Notes: a model not told the origin generated them from the letters alone. A stretch of 40,023 nucleotides of DNA from Nitrospiraceae bacterium (GCA_020356065.1 CP070632.1:1654345-1694367), one strand, 5' to 3'. Counted from the first letter of the stretch, positions 1 through 8,627 are shown. A program made the numbers and translations.

Positions 1-213
1 ATTTGTCAGACCAGCTATGAGTGTATCCAGAAGAGATGCATAGGTCATGTTACATCATAACTGCAACTAAATCGATTTGCAACAGAGGATGTCAGAAAAA
101 ATTACAGACCTGACTGACGAAACTTTAAAGACAATAAATAATATCTTAAACTCAAAATAAATCTATCTATCTGTATTCCATTATTATATAATTGCTCTTA
201 AGAAAAGATTGCG

Positions 214-232
214 CTATGAATGGATTTCATAG
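214..232 (+). other. short hairpin upstream of the first glycosyltransferase
   Basis: Seven-base arms CTATGAA (214-220) and TTCATAG (226-232) are separated by a 5-nt loop. The hairpin lies directly before the purine-rich ribosome-binding stretch (GAGGGAG, about 235-241) of the gene starting at 250. It could affect translation initiation or be incidental. Confidence 0.35.
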
Positions 233-249
233 ATCGAGGGAGATGAGAT

Positions 250-1512
250 ATGACTGACTTTCATCAGGAAGGAAATATTACAACATTTCATGACCTGTAT
301 AAGGTATTTGATACCAATGAGTATCTGATTAATCTTGAGGAGAGACTTCTCCGTTACGCCCGTAAAACTAAGATTAGCCTTCTTCTTCCCTGCCATTTCA
401 CGGAGCTTGATAACCGCGAGGTCCTAGATAATATTGTGGACAGAATTAAAGGAGTCAGATATCTAAAAAATATCGTTGTTTCATTTAACGGTACAGATGA
501 GGAACAGAAGTTCCGTCAAGCAATGGATTACTTCGACATATTACGTACGGAAAAAAGAACAGTGAAACTTGTATGGGTCAACGGACCAAGAGTACAGGAA
601 ATTTTAGGCAGAATAGGGGAGAAGGACATCATGACCGGGGTCCAGGGCAAGGGACAATCTGTCTGGATTGCACTTGGTTACGTCCTGGCCCGCGGTGATT
701 CGGATGTCATTGCCCTCCATGATCTTGACATAGTCACCTATGACCGGTTACTGCTTGGCCGCCTTATAGAACCGACGGCAAATCCTCACAAGGATTATGA
801 ATTCTGTAAGGGGTATTATGTCCGCATTTCTCCGAGCGAAAGAACGATGAAAGGCCGTGCGACCCGTCTTTTTGTTACTCCCTTTGTAGATGCCATGATG
901 AACATAATGCATGAAAAAGGCAACACTGAACTGGGCAGATTTTTCGGTTACCACAGGATGTATAAATATCCTCTTTCCGGTGAATTCAGCTACACTTCGA
1001 GGCTGGCACGTGAAATGAACATTGCCTATGACTGGTCACTGGAGGTTGCATCATTATCAGAGGTATATCACCGGGTCATGGGTGGAAAAATAGCCCAGGC
1101 TGATCTCGTCCCAAATTATGAACATAAGCACCAGGAACTTTCTCCTGATGATGTCACAAAAGGGCTTTCACGTATGGTTATAGACATTGCCAAATTCTAT
1201 CTGCATTATATGAGGGCGCATGGCATAGCGCTCGACGATTCGTTCGTGGACATGATGCTTCACACATATTATGATAATGCTCTTAAGTTTATTAAGTGCT
1301 ACAGTGATGACGCAGAGATGAATAATCTAATCTTTGACCGCTATAAGGAAGAAATGACGGCCCAGCAATTTCGTGGTAATCTGTGGACTGCATGGGAGCA
1401 GAGCCGGGGGCCGACGGAAGCACCGTTGATCCCTTCATGGAACCGTGTTACATACAGCATTCCTGATATCTACGCGCATCTCGTTAAGGCTGTGGACAAA
1501 GACAATGAGTGA
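250..1512 (+). CDS. GT81/GpgS-like glycosyltransferase (probable glucosyl-3-phosphoglycerate synthase type)
   Basis: A GT-A fold glycosyltransferase of 420 aa. A Rossmann-like N-terminus with LLLPCH starts near residue 45. A GKGQS motif precedes the metal-binding DLD in HDLDI (about residues 158-162). The IAQADLVPNYEHKHQ segment resembles the IAQVNLGVREH region that I recall from actinobacterial glucosyl-3-phosphoglycerate synthase (GT81), which joins NDP-glucose to 3-phosphoglycerate for glucosylglycerate synthesis. There is no signal peptide or membrane segment, so it should be cytosolic. The ATG at 250 follows GAGGGAG with good spacing. A second glycosyltransferase follows after about 100 nt, and no GpgP-type phosphatase is nearby. 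The family is fairly secure; donor and acceptor are inferred. Confidence 0.75.
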   Translation: MTDFHQEGNITTFHDLYKVFDTNEYLINLEERLLRYARKTKISLLLPCHFTELDNREVLDNIVDRIKGVRYLKNIVVSFNGTDEEQKFRQAMDYFDILRTEKRTVKLVWVNGPRVQEILGRIGEKDIMTGVQGKGQSVWIALGYVLARGDSDVIALHDLDIVTYDRLLLGRLIEPTANPHKDYEFCKGYYVRISPSERTMKGRATRLFVTPFVDAMMNIMHEKGNTELGRFFGYHRMYKYPLSGEFSYTSRLAREMNIAYDWSLEVASLSEVYHRVMGGKIAQADLVPNYEHKHQELSPDDVTKGLSRMVIDIAKFYLHYMRAHGIALDDSFVDMMLHTYYDNALKFIKCYSDDAEMNNLIFDRYKEEMTAQQFRGNLWTAWEQSRGPTEAPLIPSWNRVTYSIPDIYAHLVKAVDKDNE

Positions 1513-1609
1513 TTCCTTTGTCAATAGCAGGTCCCTGTTGAAGGTAACTTTATTATTGACAAACCATATGTACCCAATATAGACTTTCTTACTTTTCTGG
1601 AGGTGTGAG

Positions 1610-2863
1610 ATAGAAGGTGTTATTTTAAGGGAAGAAGTTAGCGCCAAGCTCAGCGAGATAGGCGAGGCCGATATCCTTGTCGGTATTCCGAGCTTTAATA
1701 ATGCTGACACGATAGGTCATGTTGTACGGGCAGTCCAGGCGGGCTTTGCAAAATACTTTTCAGATAAAAAAGCTGTTATTATAAATTCCGATGGTGGCTC
1801 TTCAGATGGTACGCATGACATTGTTGAAAAGACCATCATAGAAGATTTTCAGCCGCTTCTCATAGATCAGAGACAAAGCATACTTTCCAAACTATCTATC
1901 CCCTATCATGGTATCCCCGGGAAAGGCAGTGCATTCAGAACCATATTTCAGGTTGCAAAGCAACTTGGTGTTAAAGCATGTGCCGTGGTTGATTCAGATT
2001 TGCGAAGTATTACGCCTGAATGGGTTGACCTCCTGATCCGGCCGGTAATGGACAAAGGATTTGACTTTGTTTCGCCCTATTATTTGAGGCATAAGTACGA
2101 TGGAACAATTACAAACAGCATTGTTTACCCGGTCACACGGGCCCTGTACGGTAAACAAATCAGACAGCCGATCGGGGGTGACTTCGGATTTTCTGGCAAA
2201 CTCGCAGAATTTTATCTGGAAAAAGACGTATGGAATTCTGATGTAGCCCGCTTTGGCATTGACATATGGATGACCACCACGGCTGTTGCCAATGATTTCA
2301 AAGTGTGCCAGTCATTTCTTGGTGCAAAGATACATGCTGCAAAAGATCCCTCATCCGACCTGTCAGCGATGCTCACACAGGTAGTCAGTTCGCTTTTCAT
2401 GCTGATGGAGGAATATAAAGATAAATGGAAAGACGTGAAAAAAGCTGATCCCATCCCTTTATTTGGTTTTCAGTTTTCTGTCGGGCTGGAGCCGTTACAC
2501 GTCAATGTAGAGAGAATGATTAATATGTTCAACCTCGGTATCGCTGAGCTCAGTGATTTACTGAAAGACATTTTAAGCTCTGACAGTATGAAAGAACTGG
2601 TTGATGTTGCCTCTTCAGAGACATTTCACTTCAGTGATGATTTATGGGTTCATGTTATTTTTGACTATGCAGTAGCATGTCACAAAAAAATAATGAATGT
2701 GGATCATATACTGAAGACACTTACCCCTCTTTACCTTGGTAAAGTGGCATCATTAGTGACAGAGATGGCTGACAGCAATGCCCAGGAGGTGGAAGACCGT
2801 CTTGAGGCCCTGTGTCTTGCATTTGAAAAATATAAACCTTATCTGATAGATAACTGGGATTAA
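1610..2863 (+). CDS. GT78-like glycosyltransferase (mannosylglycerate/glucosylglycerate synthase type), apparent ATA start
   Basis: The frame is open from 1583 to the stop at 2863. The N-terminal GT-A core is clearly coding: VGIPSFNNADT near residue 25, then SDGGSSDGT, PGKGS and the metal-binding DSD in VVDSDLRS. These lie upstream of the first canonical in-frame start, a GTG at 1985, so starting there would delete half the catalytic domain. PGKG, DSD, the QPIGGDFGFS segment and the GIDIW segment match the pattern I recall from Rhodothermus mannosylglycerate synthase (GT78). A strong GGAGGTG (1599-1605) sits 6 nt before an ATA codon at 1610. No ATG, GTG or TTG is in frame nearby, so 1610 is the best start, giving 417 aa. 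The product is probably a glycosylglycerate osmolyte. Confidence 0.75.
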   Translation: MEGVILREEVSAKLSEIGEADILVGIPSFNNADTIGHVVRAVQAGFAKYFSDKKAVIINSDGGSSDGTHDIVEKTIIEDFQPLLIDQRQSILSKLSIPYHGIPGKGSAFRTIFQVAKQLGVKACAVVDSDLRSITPEWVDLLIRPVMDKGFDFVSPYYLRHKYDGTITNSIVYPVTRALYGKQIRQPIGGDFGFSGKLAEFYLEKDVWNSDVARFGIDIWMTTTAVANDFKVCQSFLGAKIHAAKDPSSDLSAMLTQVVSSLFMLMEEYKDKWKDVKKADPIPLFGFQFSVGLEPLHVNVERMINMFNLGIAELSDLLKDILSSDSMKELVDVASSETFHFSDDLWVHVIFDYAVACHKKIMNVDHILKTLTPLYLGKVASLVTEMADSNAQEVEDRLEALCLAFEKYKPYLIDNWD

Positions 2864-2873
2864 GGGGGGTATT

Positions 2874-3560
2874 ATGAACAATCCATTCATAGAACCGTTT
2901 GAGAGATTTATAACAAGGATAACCGGCTTTATCCCTCATCTGTTTATAAGTATAATCCTTATAATTCTGGGATTGCTTGTCGCCTGGCTGCTCAGGAAAA
3001 TAGTCATCCGTATTGCTGAACTGCTGTCAATAGACAGGTTGTCTCAGAAGCTGGGGCTCTCGCAGGTCCTGGAGAAAAGCCGTATCAGTGAGTCCCTGTC
3101 GGGACTCATTGGAAATTCTATCTACTGGATTGTATTGCTGGCATTTATAATCATGGGACTGGATGCCTTGAGAATTCCTGCAGTTGAGGGACTTATGAAG
3201 GAATTCTGGCTTTACCTGCCAAATGTCATAACATCAGGCATCATCGTTATTGCAGGGTATTTTCTGGGGAATTTCCTTGGTCGTGCTGCCCTTATCGCTT
3301 CGGTCAATGCCGGACTTGCTGTCTCAGGACTTGTTGGTAAATTCGTAAAATTCACGGTATTTATCATGGCGGCAACAATGGCACTTGAACTGCTTGGAAT
3401 AGGTAAAGATACGGTTTTGATAGCATTTGCTGTTGTATTCGGTGGGGTGGTGCTTGCATTGGCGATCGCGTTCGGACTTGGCGGCAGGGATGCTGCGAAA
3501 GGGTATATCGACGGCATGCTGAAAGAAAAAAGCGAGGAAGACGATATCAGTCATATCTGA
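2874..3560 (+). CDS. MscS-related conserved-TM-helix membrane protein
   Basis: A 228-aa integral membrane protein with about five hydrophobic segments. Two stretches have the form of the conserved TM-helix repeat (Pfam TM_helix type) found in small MscS-related channels such as CmpX: one near residues 75-110, and one near 180-210 reading VVFGGVVLALAIAFGLGGRDAAKG. The soluble beta domain of canonical MscS is missing, and the C-terminus is a short charged tail. It begins 11 nt after the upstream glycosyltransferase stop behind a GGGGGG tract, so it is probably co-transcribed with the two osmolyte-type glycosyltransferases. That context favours a role in osmotic response. Channel activity is inferred from family resemblance only. 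Confidence 0.75.
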   Translation: MNNPFIEPFERFITRITGFIPHLFISIILIILGLLVAWLLRKIVIRIAELLSIDRLSQKLGLSQVLEKSRISESLSGLIGNSIYWIVLLAFIIMGLDALRIPAVEGLMKEFWLYLPNVITSGIIVIAGYFLGNFLGRAALIASVNAGLAVSGLVGKFVKFTVFIMAATMALELLGIGKDTVLIAFAVVFGGVVLALAIAFGLGGRDAAKGYIDGMLKEKSEEDDISHI

Positions 3561-3606
3561 TGTGAGGGGTAAGATCTACTGTAATGCACACCCGACTAAC
3601 GAAGCT

Positions 3607-4737
3607 TCATTGAAAGTAGAAATGAGTTGCCAGACTCAGGTATTCGGTTGAACGGTCATAGAACTGACCGTTTGGAGAATGACCGTGAAAATACTCAAGC
3701 ATGAAATAAAGTCTGTTCCAGACTGTTTTTTCAGATTCTATCTGGATACCTGCCCGTAATGATATGTCTGTACTCCAGTTCTGTTCCTCACTGTTTTTGA
3801 AATCTGCGCCGAACACGGGAGTGAAATTCCCCCGCAGATAGGGGGAAGGGCTTTTTACCTCCAGACCATACTGAATTGACCATGGATCAAGATCAGGGGG
3901 TTGTTTATGAAATATGTAAGATGCTCCTGAATACAGACGAAGCCAGGTGAGAGGTTCGTACGATGTCGTAAGATTGAATGCTTCGTAACTCAGATTGATG
4001 CGGTCTACACGGGATCGCAGCAGGAATTCATCGCCGAGATGTGAGCTTTGATGGTACAGCCGTATAAGAGATGAAAAAGCACCGTTGCGATAGGTAAGGG
4101 GGATCCCCACCCAGTAGTCGGCATTAATAAGATCAATGGATTCAGTGTCTAGGTCAAACACTGCAAATACAGCGGCCTGAATTCCTATACGATATTTTCC
4201 ACCATAGGGAGCTTCACTCGTATAAAACGGAAGCGTTTCACCAAAGCTTGTAGCGCCCACATTACGCAGCTCTCTGTCATCCATATAACGCTGATATGAA
4301 ATGGAGAAGTGGGGCCATCTGGGATCAGCAATAAGCGGCTCGAAGAGTCTTCCGTGCCTTGATAGCGATGCAGGAGTCCCGATTTTTTTGCCCTCTCGTC
4401 CGGGAAGCTCTTCTTCTTTATTAACACTGGTATCCTTCCATCTGTCGGTAACAATGACATCTGATACTCCTTCAATGTCTGAATGCGCTTTTATCGCCTC
4501 ATCGTGTACTTCCTTTAAAGCGTGATTCTGCCTTAACTCTATCATCCCTTCTCTGACTTCCAGCGAATATATTTCGATATGCAGTTTTTCCTCTCTTATG
4601 GCTTCAGCATATCCTTTTATATAACCGTCTGATGATGCGAATGCCGGTTGAATAGACAGGAGTAACATACATAACGTGATACAAAGAGAGCCGATTTCTT
4701 TACAGGTAAGCAGTTGCGGTATTGAGAGCATGTTCAT
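3607..4737 (-). CDS. DUF1207 family outer-membrane protein
   Basis: A 376-aa exported protein. A signal peptide (CITLCMLLLSIQPAFA, cut near AFA|SSDG) is followed by a short alpha/beta N-terminal part containing VSDVIVTDRWKD. The rest is a long beta-rich C-terminus of alternating hydrophobic residues ending in FYFQ, typical of an outer-membrane barrel. The segments DPRWPHFS and the YQ-S-HLGDEF block fit the DUF1207 family, whose function is unknown to me. The start chosen is the ATG at 4737, which lies one base after the TAG stop of the upstream cyclase gene (TAGAATG arrangement) behind AGGAA. An in-frame TTG at 4758 would give seven more residues. The two genes are probably translationally coupled. 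Confidence 0.75.
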   Translation of the reverse strand: MNMLSIPQLLTCKEIGSLCITLCMLLLSIQPAFASSDGYIKGYAEAIREEKLHIEIYSLEVREGMIELRQNHALKEVHDEAIKAHSDIEGVSDVIVTDRWKDTSVNKEEELPGREGKKIGTPASLSRHGRLFEPLIADPRWPHFSISYQRYMDDRELRNVGATSFGETLPFYTSEAPYGGKYRIGIQAAVFAVFDLDTESIDLINADYWVGIPLTYRNGAFSSLIRLYHQSSHLGDEFLLRSRVDRINLSYEAFNLTTSYEPLTWLRLYSGASYIFHKQPPDLDPWSIQYGLEVKSPSPYLRGNFTPVFGADFKNSEEQNWSTDISLRAGIQIESEKTVWNRLYFMLEYFHGHSPNGQFYDRSTEYLSLATHFYFQ

Positions 4738-4738
4738 T

Positions 4739-5584
4739 CTATATATTCCTGTGTACAATATTATTTTTGCTTGTTCTTTTTACTTCATACATGGCATTAT
4801 CAACAGCTTTGACCATTTCACGTATAGATTTCATCGGCTCACTGAATGTAATCGCTCCGATACTGAAGGTCACCGGCCAATTATTGTCTTCCATCGTTTT
4901 ATGGAGACGTTCGACGGTATTGCTTATAACAGTACTGGCGTTATCAAAGTCCGTTTCTGGAAACAGTCCCGCGAACTCGTCCCCTCCCATACGGCTTATT
5001 ACATCAGATTGCCGGGCATAATTTCTTAGCGTGTCAGCAACTGCCTTGATGAGATCATCACCTGTATCGTGTCCCAACGTATCATTGACGTACTTAAAGT
5101 TGTCCAGATCTATATAGACTATAGTAAAAGGTTTTGAGGATCTTTTTGATCGTCCAGACTCTGCTTCCAGATGTTCATAGAAGGATCGGCTGTTTTTCAA
5201 TCCCGTGAGATAATCCGTGTCAGCGAGACTTTCCTCCATGTCAAGTTTAGTTTTAATAACAGATAAAAGATGTGCAATGATAATAAAAAAAACAAGTCTT
5301 ACCATACTGTTCCAGAAAGGGATAAGGAAATGCACATATTGATGATTGGCTGTGACATCAGCTGCTAACCATATAACCGCTGCCCAGAAGGACATAAAGA
5401 ATCCCGCTTTTCTGTTCAGATACCAGGCAGACCCTGCTACCGGAACTGTATAGAAAATGGACAACGAAACACGAGGAGCAATAAGATGATCAATATAGCC
5501 GAGAATGACAACAATTAAAATTGAAATAAAAAATATGACTGGCCTGGGAACAGATTTAAGATAAGTATCTACTTTATTAAACAT
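4739..5584 (-). CDS. membrane-bound GGDEF diguanylate cyclase
   Basis: A 281-aa protein predicted to make cyclic di-GMP. Residues 15-110 hold several hydrophobic helices, a membrane sensor region of a type I cannot name. The GGDEF domain (about 120-278) begins with DYLTGLKN and carries an intact active-site GGDEF at 200-204. An RxxD inhibitory site, RQSD at 191-194, lies exactly five residues upstream, so an active cyclase with product feedback is expected. The gene lies between a universal stress protein gene (upstream, 16-nt gap) and the DUF1207 gene, all on the minus strand. The signal sensed is unknown. The FIPFWNSMVRLVFF stretch marks the last membrane helix. Confidence 0.9.
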   Translation of the reverse strand: MFNKVDTYLKSVPRPVIFFISILIVVILGYIDHLIAPRVSLSIFYTVPVAGSAWYLNRKAGFFMSFWAAVIWLAADVTANHQYVHFLIPFWNSMVRLVFFIIIAHLLSVIKTKLDMEESLADTDYLTGLKNSRSFYEHLEAESGRSKRSSKPFTIVYIDLDNFKYVNDTLGHDTGDDLIKAVADTLRNYARQSDVISRMGGDEFAGLFPETDFDNASTVISNTVERLHKTMEDNNWPVTFSIGAITFSEPMKSIREMVKAVDNAMYEVKRTSKNNIVHRNI

Positions 5585-5600
5585 ATTTCAGCCGGTTCCT

Positions 5601-6530
5601 TCAGTCAACTTCAACAGGGGATGAAAACCCATCCGGTTTAACAGCAAGGACCGAACAATCAACACGGTACAGAATTTTTTCAGCAGTGTTCCCTATGAAA
5701 AGTCCGGGGATTCCCGTTCTGCTGACCGTACCCATTACAATGAGATCTATGTCTTTTTCTTTTGCAAGTCTGGGAATCTGAACACCCGCTTCACCCTTAA
5801 TCAGATGAACCTGTTTTTCGGGAAGGTCAGGCGCATATTTACCCAATAATTCCTCGAACCACGATTCACGCATGGTTCTCACCTGTTCAGCCATCTCATC
5901 TGTTGTCTGTTTTGGTATCATGACACTTCTTATGAGGAAATCCCAAACATGTATAATATGCAGTTCGCTGTTTTGCATAACAGAAAGAGATGATGACATT
6001 TCGAGAATTTTTCTGTTTAAAGACAATGTTGCCATATCATTCTGACCGGGATCGACTGCGGCAAGGATTCTGGGAAACGGAACATCTGAAGAAGGTTTAA
6101 TGGCCCATACAGGGGAGGGACACTTGCGCATCAGGTGCATGGTCGTGGTACCAAACAGCATGTCCTTAAACTCGCTTTTCCCCTCAGGCGTAACAATGAC
6201 GATGTCGTGGTCTTTCCTGATTACCTCACGGATTATTTCGATAAACGGTATTCCTGTCAGAATTCTGATTGATGTATCAACCCCTTCTTTTTCAAAGGGC
6301 CTTACCATCTGTTCAAGATGTTCTCTTTTTTCCTGAACGATCAGGTCGTGAAGATTTATGTTTTTAGCTGATGAGGGCAGGATCGGCTGATAGCTCGATG
6401 TCTCTTTAACAACATCAACTATTTTAAGTCTTGCACCGTTGCTTCTTGCCAGAGAAAAAGCGCACGTCAATGCCGCAGGGTTTTTTATCCCGCTGTTAAC
6501 GACAAGCAGAAGATTTTTGAAGCGTTCCAT
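5601..6530 (-). CDS. tandem-domain universal stress protein (UspA family)
   Basis: A 309-aa protein with two UspA folds, about residues 1-150 and 155-300. The second domain ends in the ATP-binding loop G-2x-G-9x-G(S/T), seen as MGTVSRTGIPGLFIGNTAEKI, so nucleotide binding is likely there. The first domain has a weaker equivalent (VTPEGKSEFKDMLFGTTTMH). The tandem arrangement resembles UspE. Such proteins are usually induced in stationary phase or under energy or oxidative stress, and are cytosolic. It is the first gene of a minus-strand run followed 16 nt later by the GGDEF cyclase. The upstream region to methylglyoxal synthase is a divergent intergenic space. Confidence 0.9.
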   Translation of the reverse strand: MERFKNLLLVVNSGIKNPAALTCAFSLARSNGARLKIVDVVKETSSYQPILPSSAKNINLHDLIVQEKREHLEQMVRPFEKEGVDTSIRILTGIPFIEIIREVIRKDHDIVIVTPEGKSEFKDMLFGTTTMHLMRKCPSPVWAIKPSSDVPFPRILAAVDPGQNDMATLSLNRKILEMSSSLSVMQNSELHIIHVWDFLIRSVMIPKQTTDEMAEQVRTMRESWFEELLGKYAPDLPEKQVHLIKGEAGVQIPRLAKEKDIDLIVMGTVSRTGIPGLFIGNTAEKILYRVDCSVLAVKPDGFSSPVEVD

Positions 6531-6881
6531 GATGCCTTAATCAGATCCTGTTATAATCGTTAATCTTCATAAGATAATATCAGTAAATCATCACATTGGC
6601 AATACAATATAATGATTGCACGCATCTCATTATCTATGTATCTTTGCTACTTCCAATGCCCTATTTTTCACGATCCTTCAGGATTCCGCTGCTCCTCAAT
6701 ACAAATATTTATATAATATACTCCGGATTCAGGATTACGATATAATTCTCTATGTGTGGTTGATCATTCAGGTAACAAAGTTGAAGCGTGGTGGCATGAC
6801 TTTTATCCGTTTCTCTTGCTTTTCCGTCTAAAAGTAATTAATATCAGTTCAGCCGGTATTGCCCGGCTTTAAGGAGGTGTT
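6531..6881. other. divergent intergenic region between the usp and mgsA genes
   Basis: This is an AT-rich stretch of about 350 bp. It has several TATAAT-like hexamers (for example 6608-6613) but none with a convincing -35 at 17 bp. A reading frame at 6616-6831 has hydrophobic and cysteine-rich low-complexity content, no ribosome-binding site and no recognisable domain, so I do not call it a gene. The only clear structure is the hairpin at 6851-6868. Confidence 0.4.
6851..6868 (+). promoter_or_regulatory. hairpin just upstream of the mgsA ribosome-binding site
   Basis: Arms AGCCGG (6851-6856) and CCGGCT (6863-6868) with a 6-nt loop lie two bases before the AAGGAGGTG ribosome-binding site (6871-6879). 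On RNA it could pause transcription or modulate translation of methylglyoxal synthase. No control is demonstrated. Confidence 0.35.
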
Positions 6882-7352
6882 ATGGAAGAAATAAAAAATA
6901 TAGCGTTAGTGGCACATGACAATCGAAAAAAAGATCTTATCGAATGGATAGAGTGGAATTACACGTCAATCATCAGACATAAATTAATCTGTACCGGCAC
7001 AACAGGAGCATTGGTGGAGAAGGCCCTCAGAAAGAAACTTGAGAAGGCGGATGAAGATTTTCATATCATTAAATTGAAATCCGGCCCCCTCGGCGGGGAT
7101 CAGCAGCTGGGAGCCATGATTACCGAGGGTAAAGTCGACGTGATCATATTTTTATGGGACCCGATGCAGCCACATCCGCATGATGTTGATGTAAAAGCCT
7201 TATTGCGGATCGCGGTTCTCTACAATGTGCCTATAGCATGTAACCGCGCTACAGCTGATTTTATCATATCATCCTCATTGATAGAACAGAAATATACTCC
7301 TGTGTTAAAAGATTATGAAGCATATATTAAGAGGGACATTTCGATGGAATAA
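6882..7352 (+). CDS. mgsA: methylglyoxal synthase
   Basis: It converts dihydroxyacetone phosphate to methylglyoxal and phosphate, a cytosolic bypass of lower glycolysis used when sugar phosphates accumulate. At 156 aa it has the family's usual length. Diagnostic features are the HD pair in VAHDNRKK (residues 12-13), the phosphate-binding and catalytic SGPLGGDQQ segment (Asp73) and WDPMQPHPHDVDVKALLR with the second HD pair. The closing NRATADFII is also typical. These match the catalytic residues known from E. coli MgsA. The ATG at 6882 follows an ideal AAGGAGGTG. Acetate kinase follows 115 nt downstream in the same direction. Confidence 0.96.
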   Translation: MEEIKNIALVAHDNRKKDLIEWIEWNYTSIIRHKLICTGTTGALVEKALRKKLEKADEDFHIIKLKSGPLGGDQQLGAMITEGKVDVIIFLWDPMQPHPHDVDVKALLRIAVLYNVPIACNRATADFIISSSLIEQKYTPVLKDYEAYIKRDISME

Positions 7353-7467
7353 CGTTTCATCTGAAGACCCTGGTACCGACATACTATTTGATAACTACTG
7401 TGTGCACTTGTACTCATGACAGTGACGCTGTGGGATCAGGTTTCAAAGTATCTCTGCGGATTACCAG

Positions 7468-8565
7468 ATGATAATTTTAACCATAAACACCGGCAGCTCA
7501 TCAGTGCGTCTCGGACTGTTTGAAAAAACTTCGACAGGATTAACGAGGCTCAAGGAAAGGCGCGTAGATCCTGATGAGGATCTGCCCGAACATCTGCTTG
7601 AGAATTTTCTGCGTGAACGAAGCCATCTGATTAATGCTGTTGCCCACCGCATCGTTCACGGCGGATCGGCCTTGACGGACTCATGCGTAATAAACGAACA
7701 GGTTGAAAAGAAAATTGACCGGCTTGGTATACTCGCCCCTTTGCATAATCCAGTTGCATTAAAGTGGGTGAGGGCATGCCGGGCCGTTACAGGAGAGGAT
7801 GTTTCCCAGGTAGCTGTTTTTGATACAGCTTTTTACAGCACGATGCCGGAAGTATCAAGCATGTATGCCCTGCCAAAGAACCTCTGCAGAGAACATGGTA
7901 TAAGACGGTATGGTTTTCACGGCATAGCTCACCGGGCCATGCTGCAGCGACTACAAAAGCTCCGGCCGGATATCGGCACTGAAGGAAAGATTATATCCAT
8001 ACAGCTTGGATCAGGCTGTTCAATGACGGCCATAAAACAGGGCAGGGCTGTAGACACGTCAATGGGCTTTTCCCCGAATGAAGGGCTGGTCATGTCTACC
8101 CGTTCAGGAGATATTGACTCCGGAGTGCTTGTTTACCTGCAGAACAGGGCCGGCTATTCAATACATGAAATAGACAAAATTCTGAATTCATCATCGGGCC
8201 TGTTCGGGGTGTCAGGCCTGAGTGGTGATATGAAATTCCTGCTTGCATCAGACAGGCCGGAAGCAAAGCGTGCAGTTGAACTGTACTGTTATCGTGTCAG
8301 GAAATATATCGGCTCATTTATTGCTGTACTTGGTGGTGTTGACTGCATACTGTTTGGCGGAGGAGTAGGTGAAAATTCGTCTCTGATCAGAAAAAGAATA
8401 ATTGAAAATATGGAATGGTGTGGCATAACATTTGACGAGCATGCAAATGACGAAACAATCGGAAAAGAGGGCTTTATACATTCAGAACATAGCAGGGTTC
8501 CTTTGATGGTTGTTCCGGTTGAAGAGGCTGATGTACTTGCTGAAGAGGCTGTGAACGTACTTTAG
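7468..8565 (+). CDS. ackA: acetate kinase family protein, divergent form
   Basis: Predicted to interconvert acetyl-phosphate plus ADP with acetate plus ATP. It has the acetokinase core: N-terminal NTGSSS, HRIVHGG (Arg equivalent to Methanosarcina Arg91), FDTAF (Asp148), YGFHG (His180), STRSGDID (Arg241), GGGVGEN and a C-terminal Glu. At 365 aa it is about 35 residues shorter than the usual 400. The normal HLGNG motif reads QLGSG, replacing the His and Asn, and MGT before Arg241 reads MST. The key catalytic residues remain, so activity is plausible but kinetics or substrate may differ. Phosphoketolase at 15-17 kb would supply acetyl-phosphate, and no phosphotransacetylase is seen. No clear ribosome-binding site precedes the ATG. 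Confidence 0.88.
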   Translation: MIILTINTGSSSVRLGLFEKTSTGLTRLKERRVDPDEDLPEHLLENFLRERSHLINAVAHRIVHGGSALTDSCVINEQVEKKIDRLGILAPLHNPVALKWVRACRAVTGEDVSQVAVFDTAFYSTMPEVSSMYALPKNLCREHGIRRYGFHGIAHRAMLQRLQKLRPDIGTEGKIISIQLGSGCSMTAIKQGRAVDTSMGFSPNEGLVMSTRSGDIDSGVLVYLQNRAGYSIHEIDKILNSSSGLFGVSGLSGDMKFLLASDRPEAKRAVELYCYRVRKYIGSFIAVLGGVDCILFGGGVGENSSLIRKRIIENMEWCGITFDEHANDETIGKEGFIHSEHSRVPLMVVPVEEADVLAEEAVNVL

Positions 8566-8627
8566 GTGCAGTTGACTTACGCTCTTTCTGCTGATTTATC
8601 ATTCCATGCAGTTCCTCCAGCTTCATT

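Noticed and set aside
89-160. 23-codon reading frame MSEKITDLTDET... upstream of the first gene
   Set aside because: The purine stretch abuts the ATG with no spacer, there is no recognisable domain, and it is too short to support by composition alone.
6616-6831. 71-codon plus-strand frame between the usp and mgsA genes
   Set aside because: No ribosome-binding site and an aromatic and cysteine-rich composition typical of AT-rich non-coding DNA.
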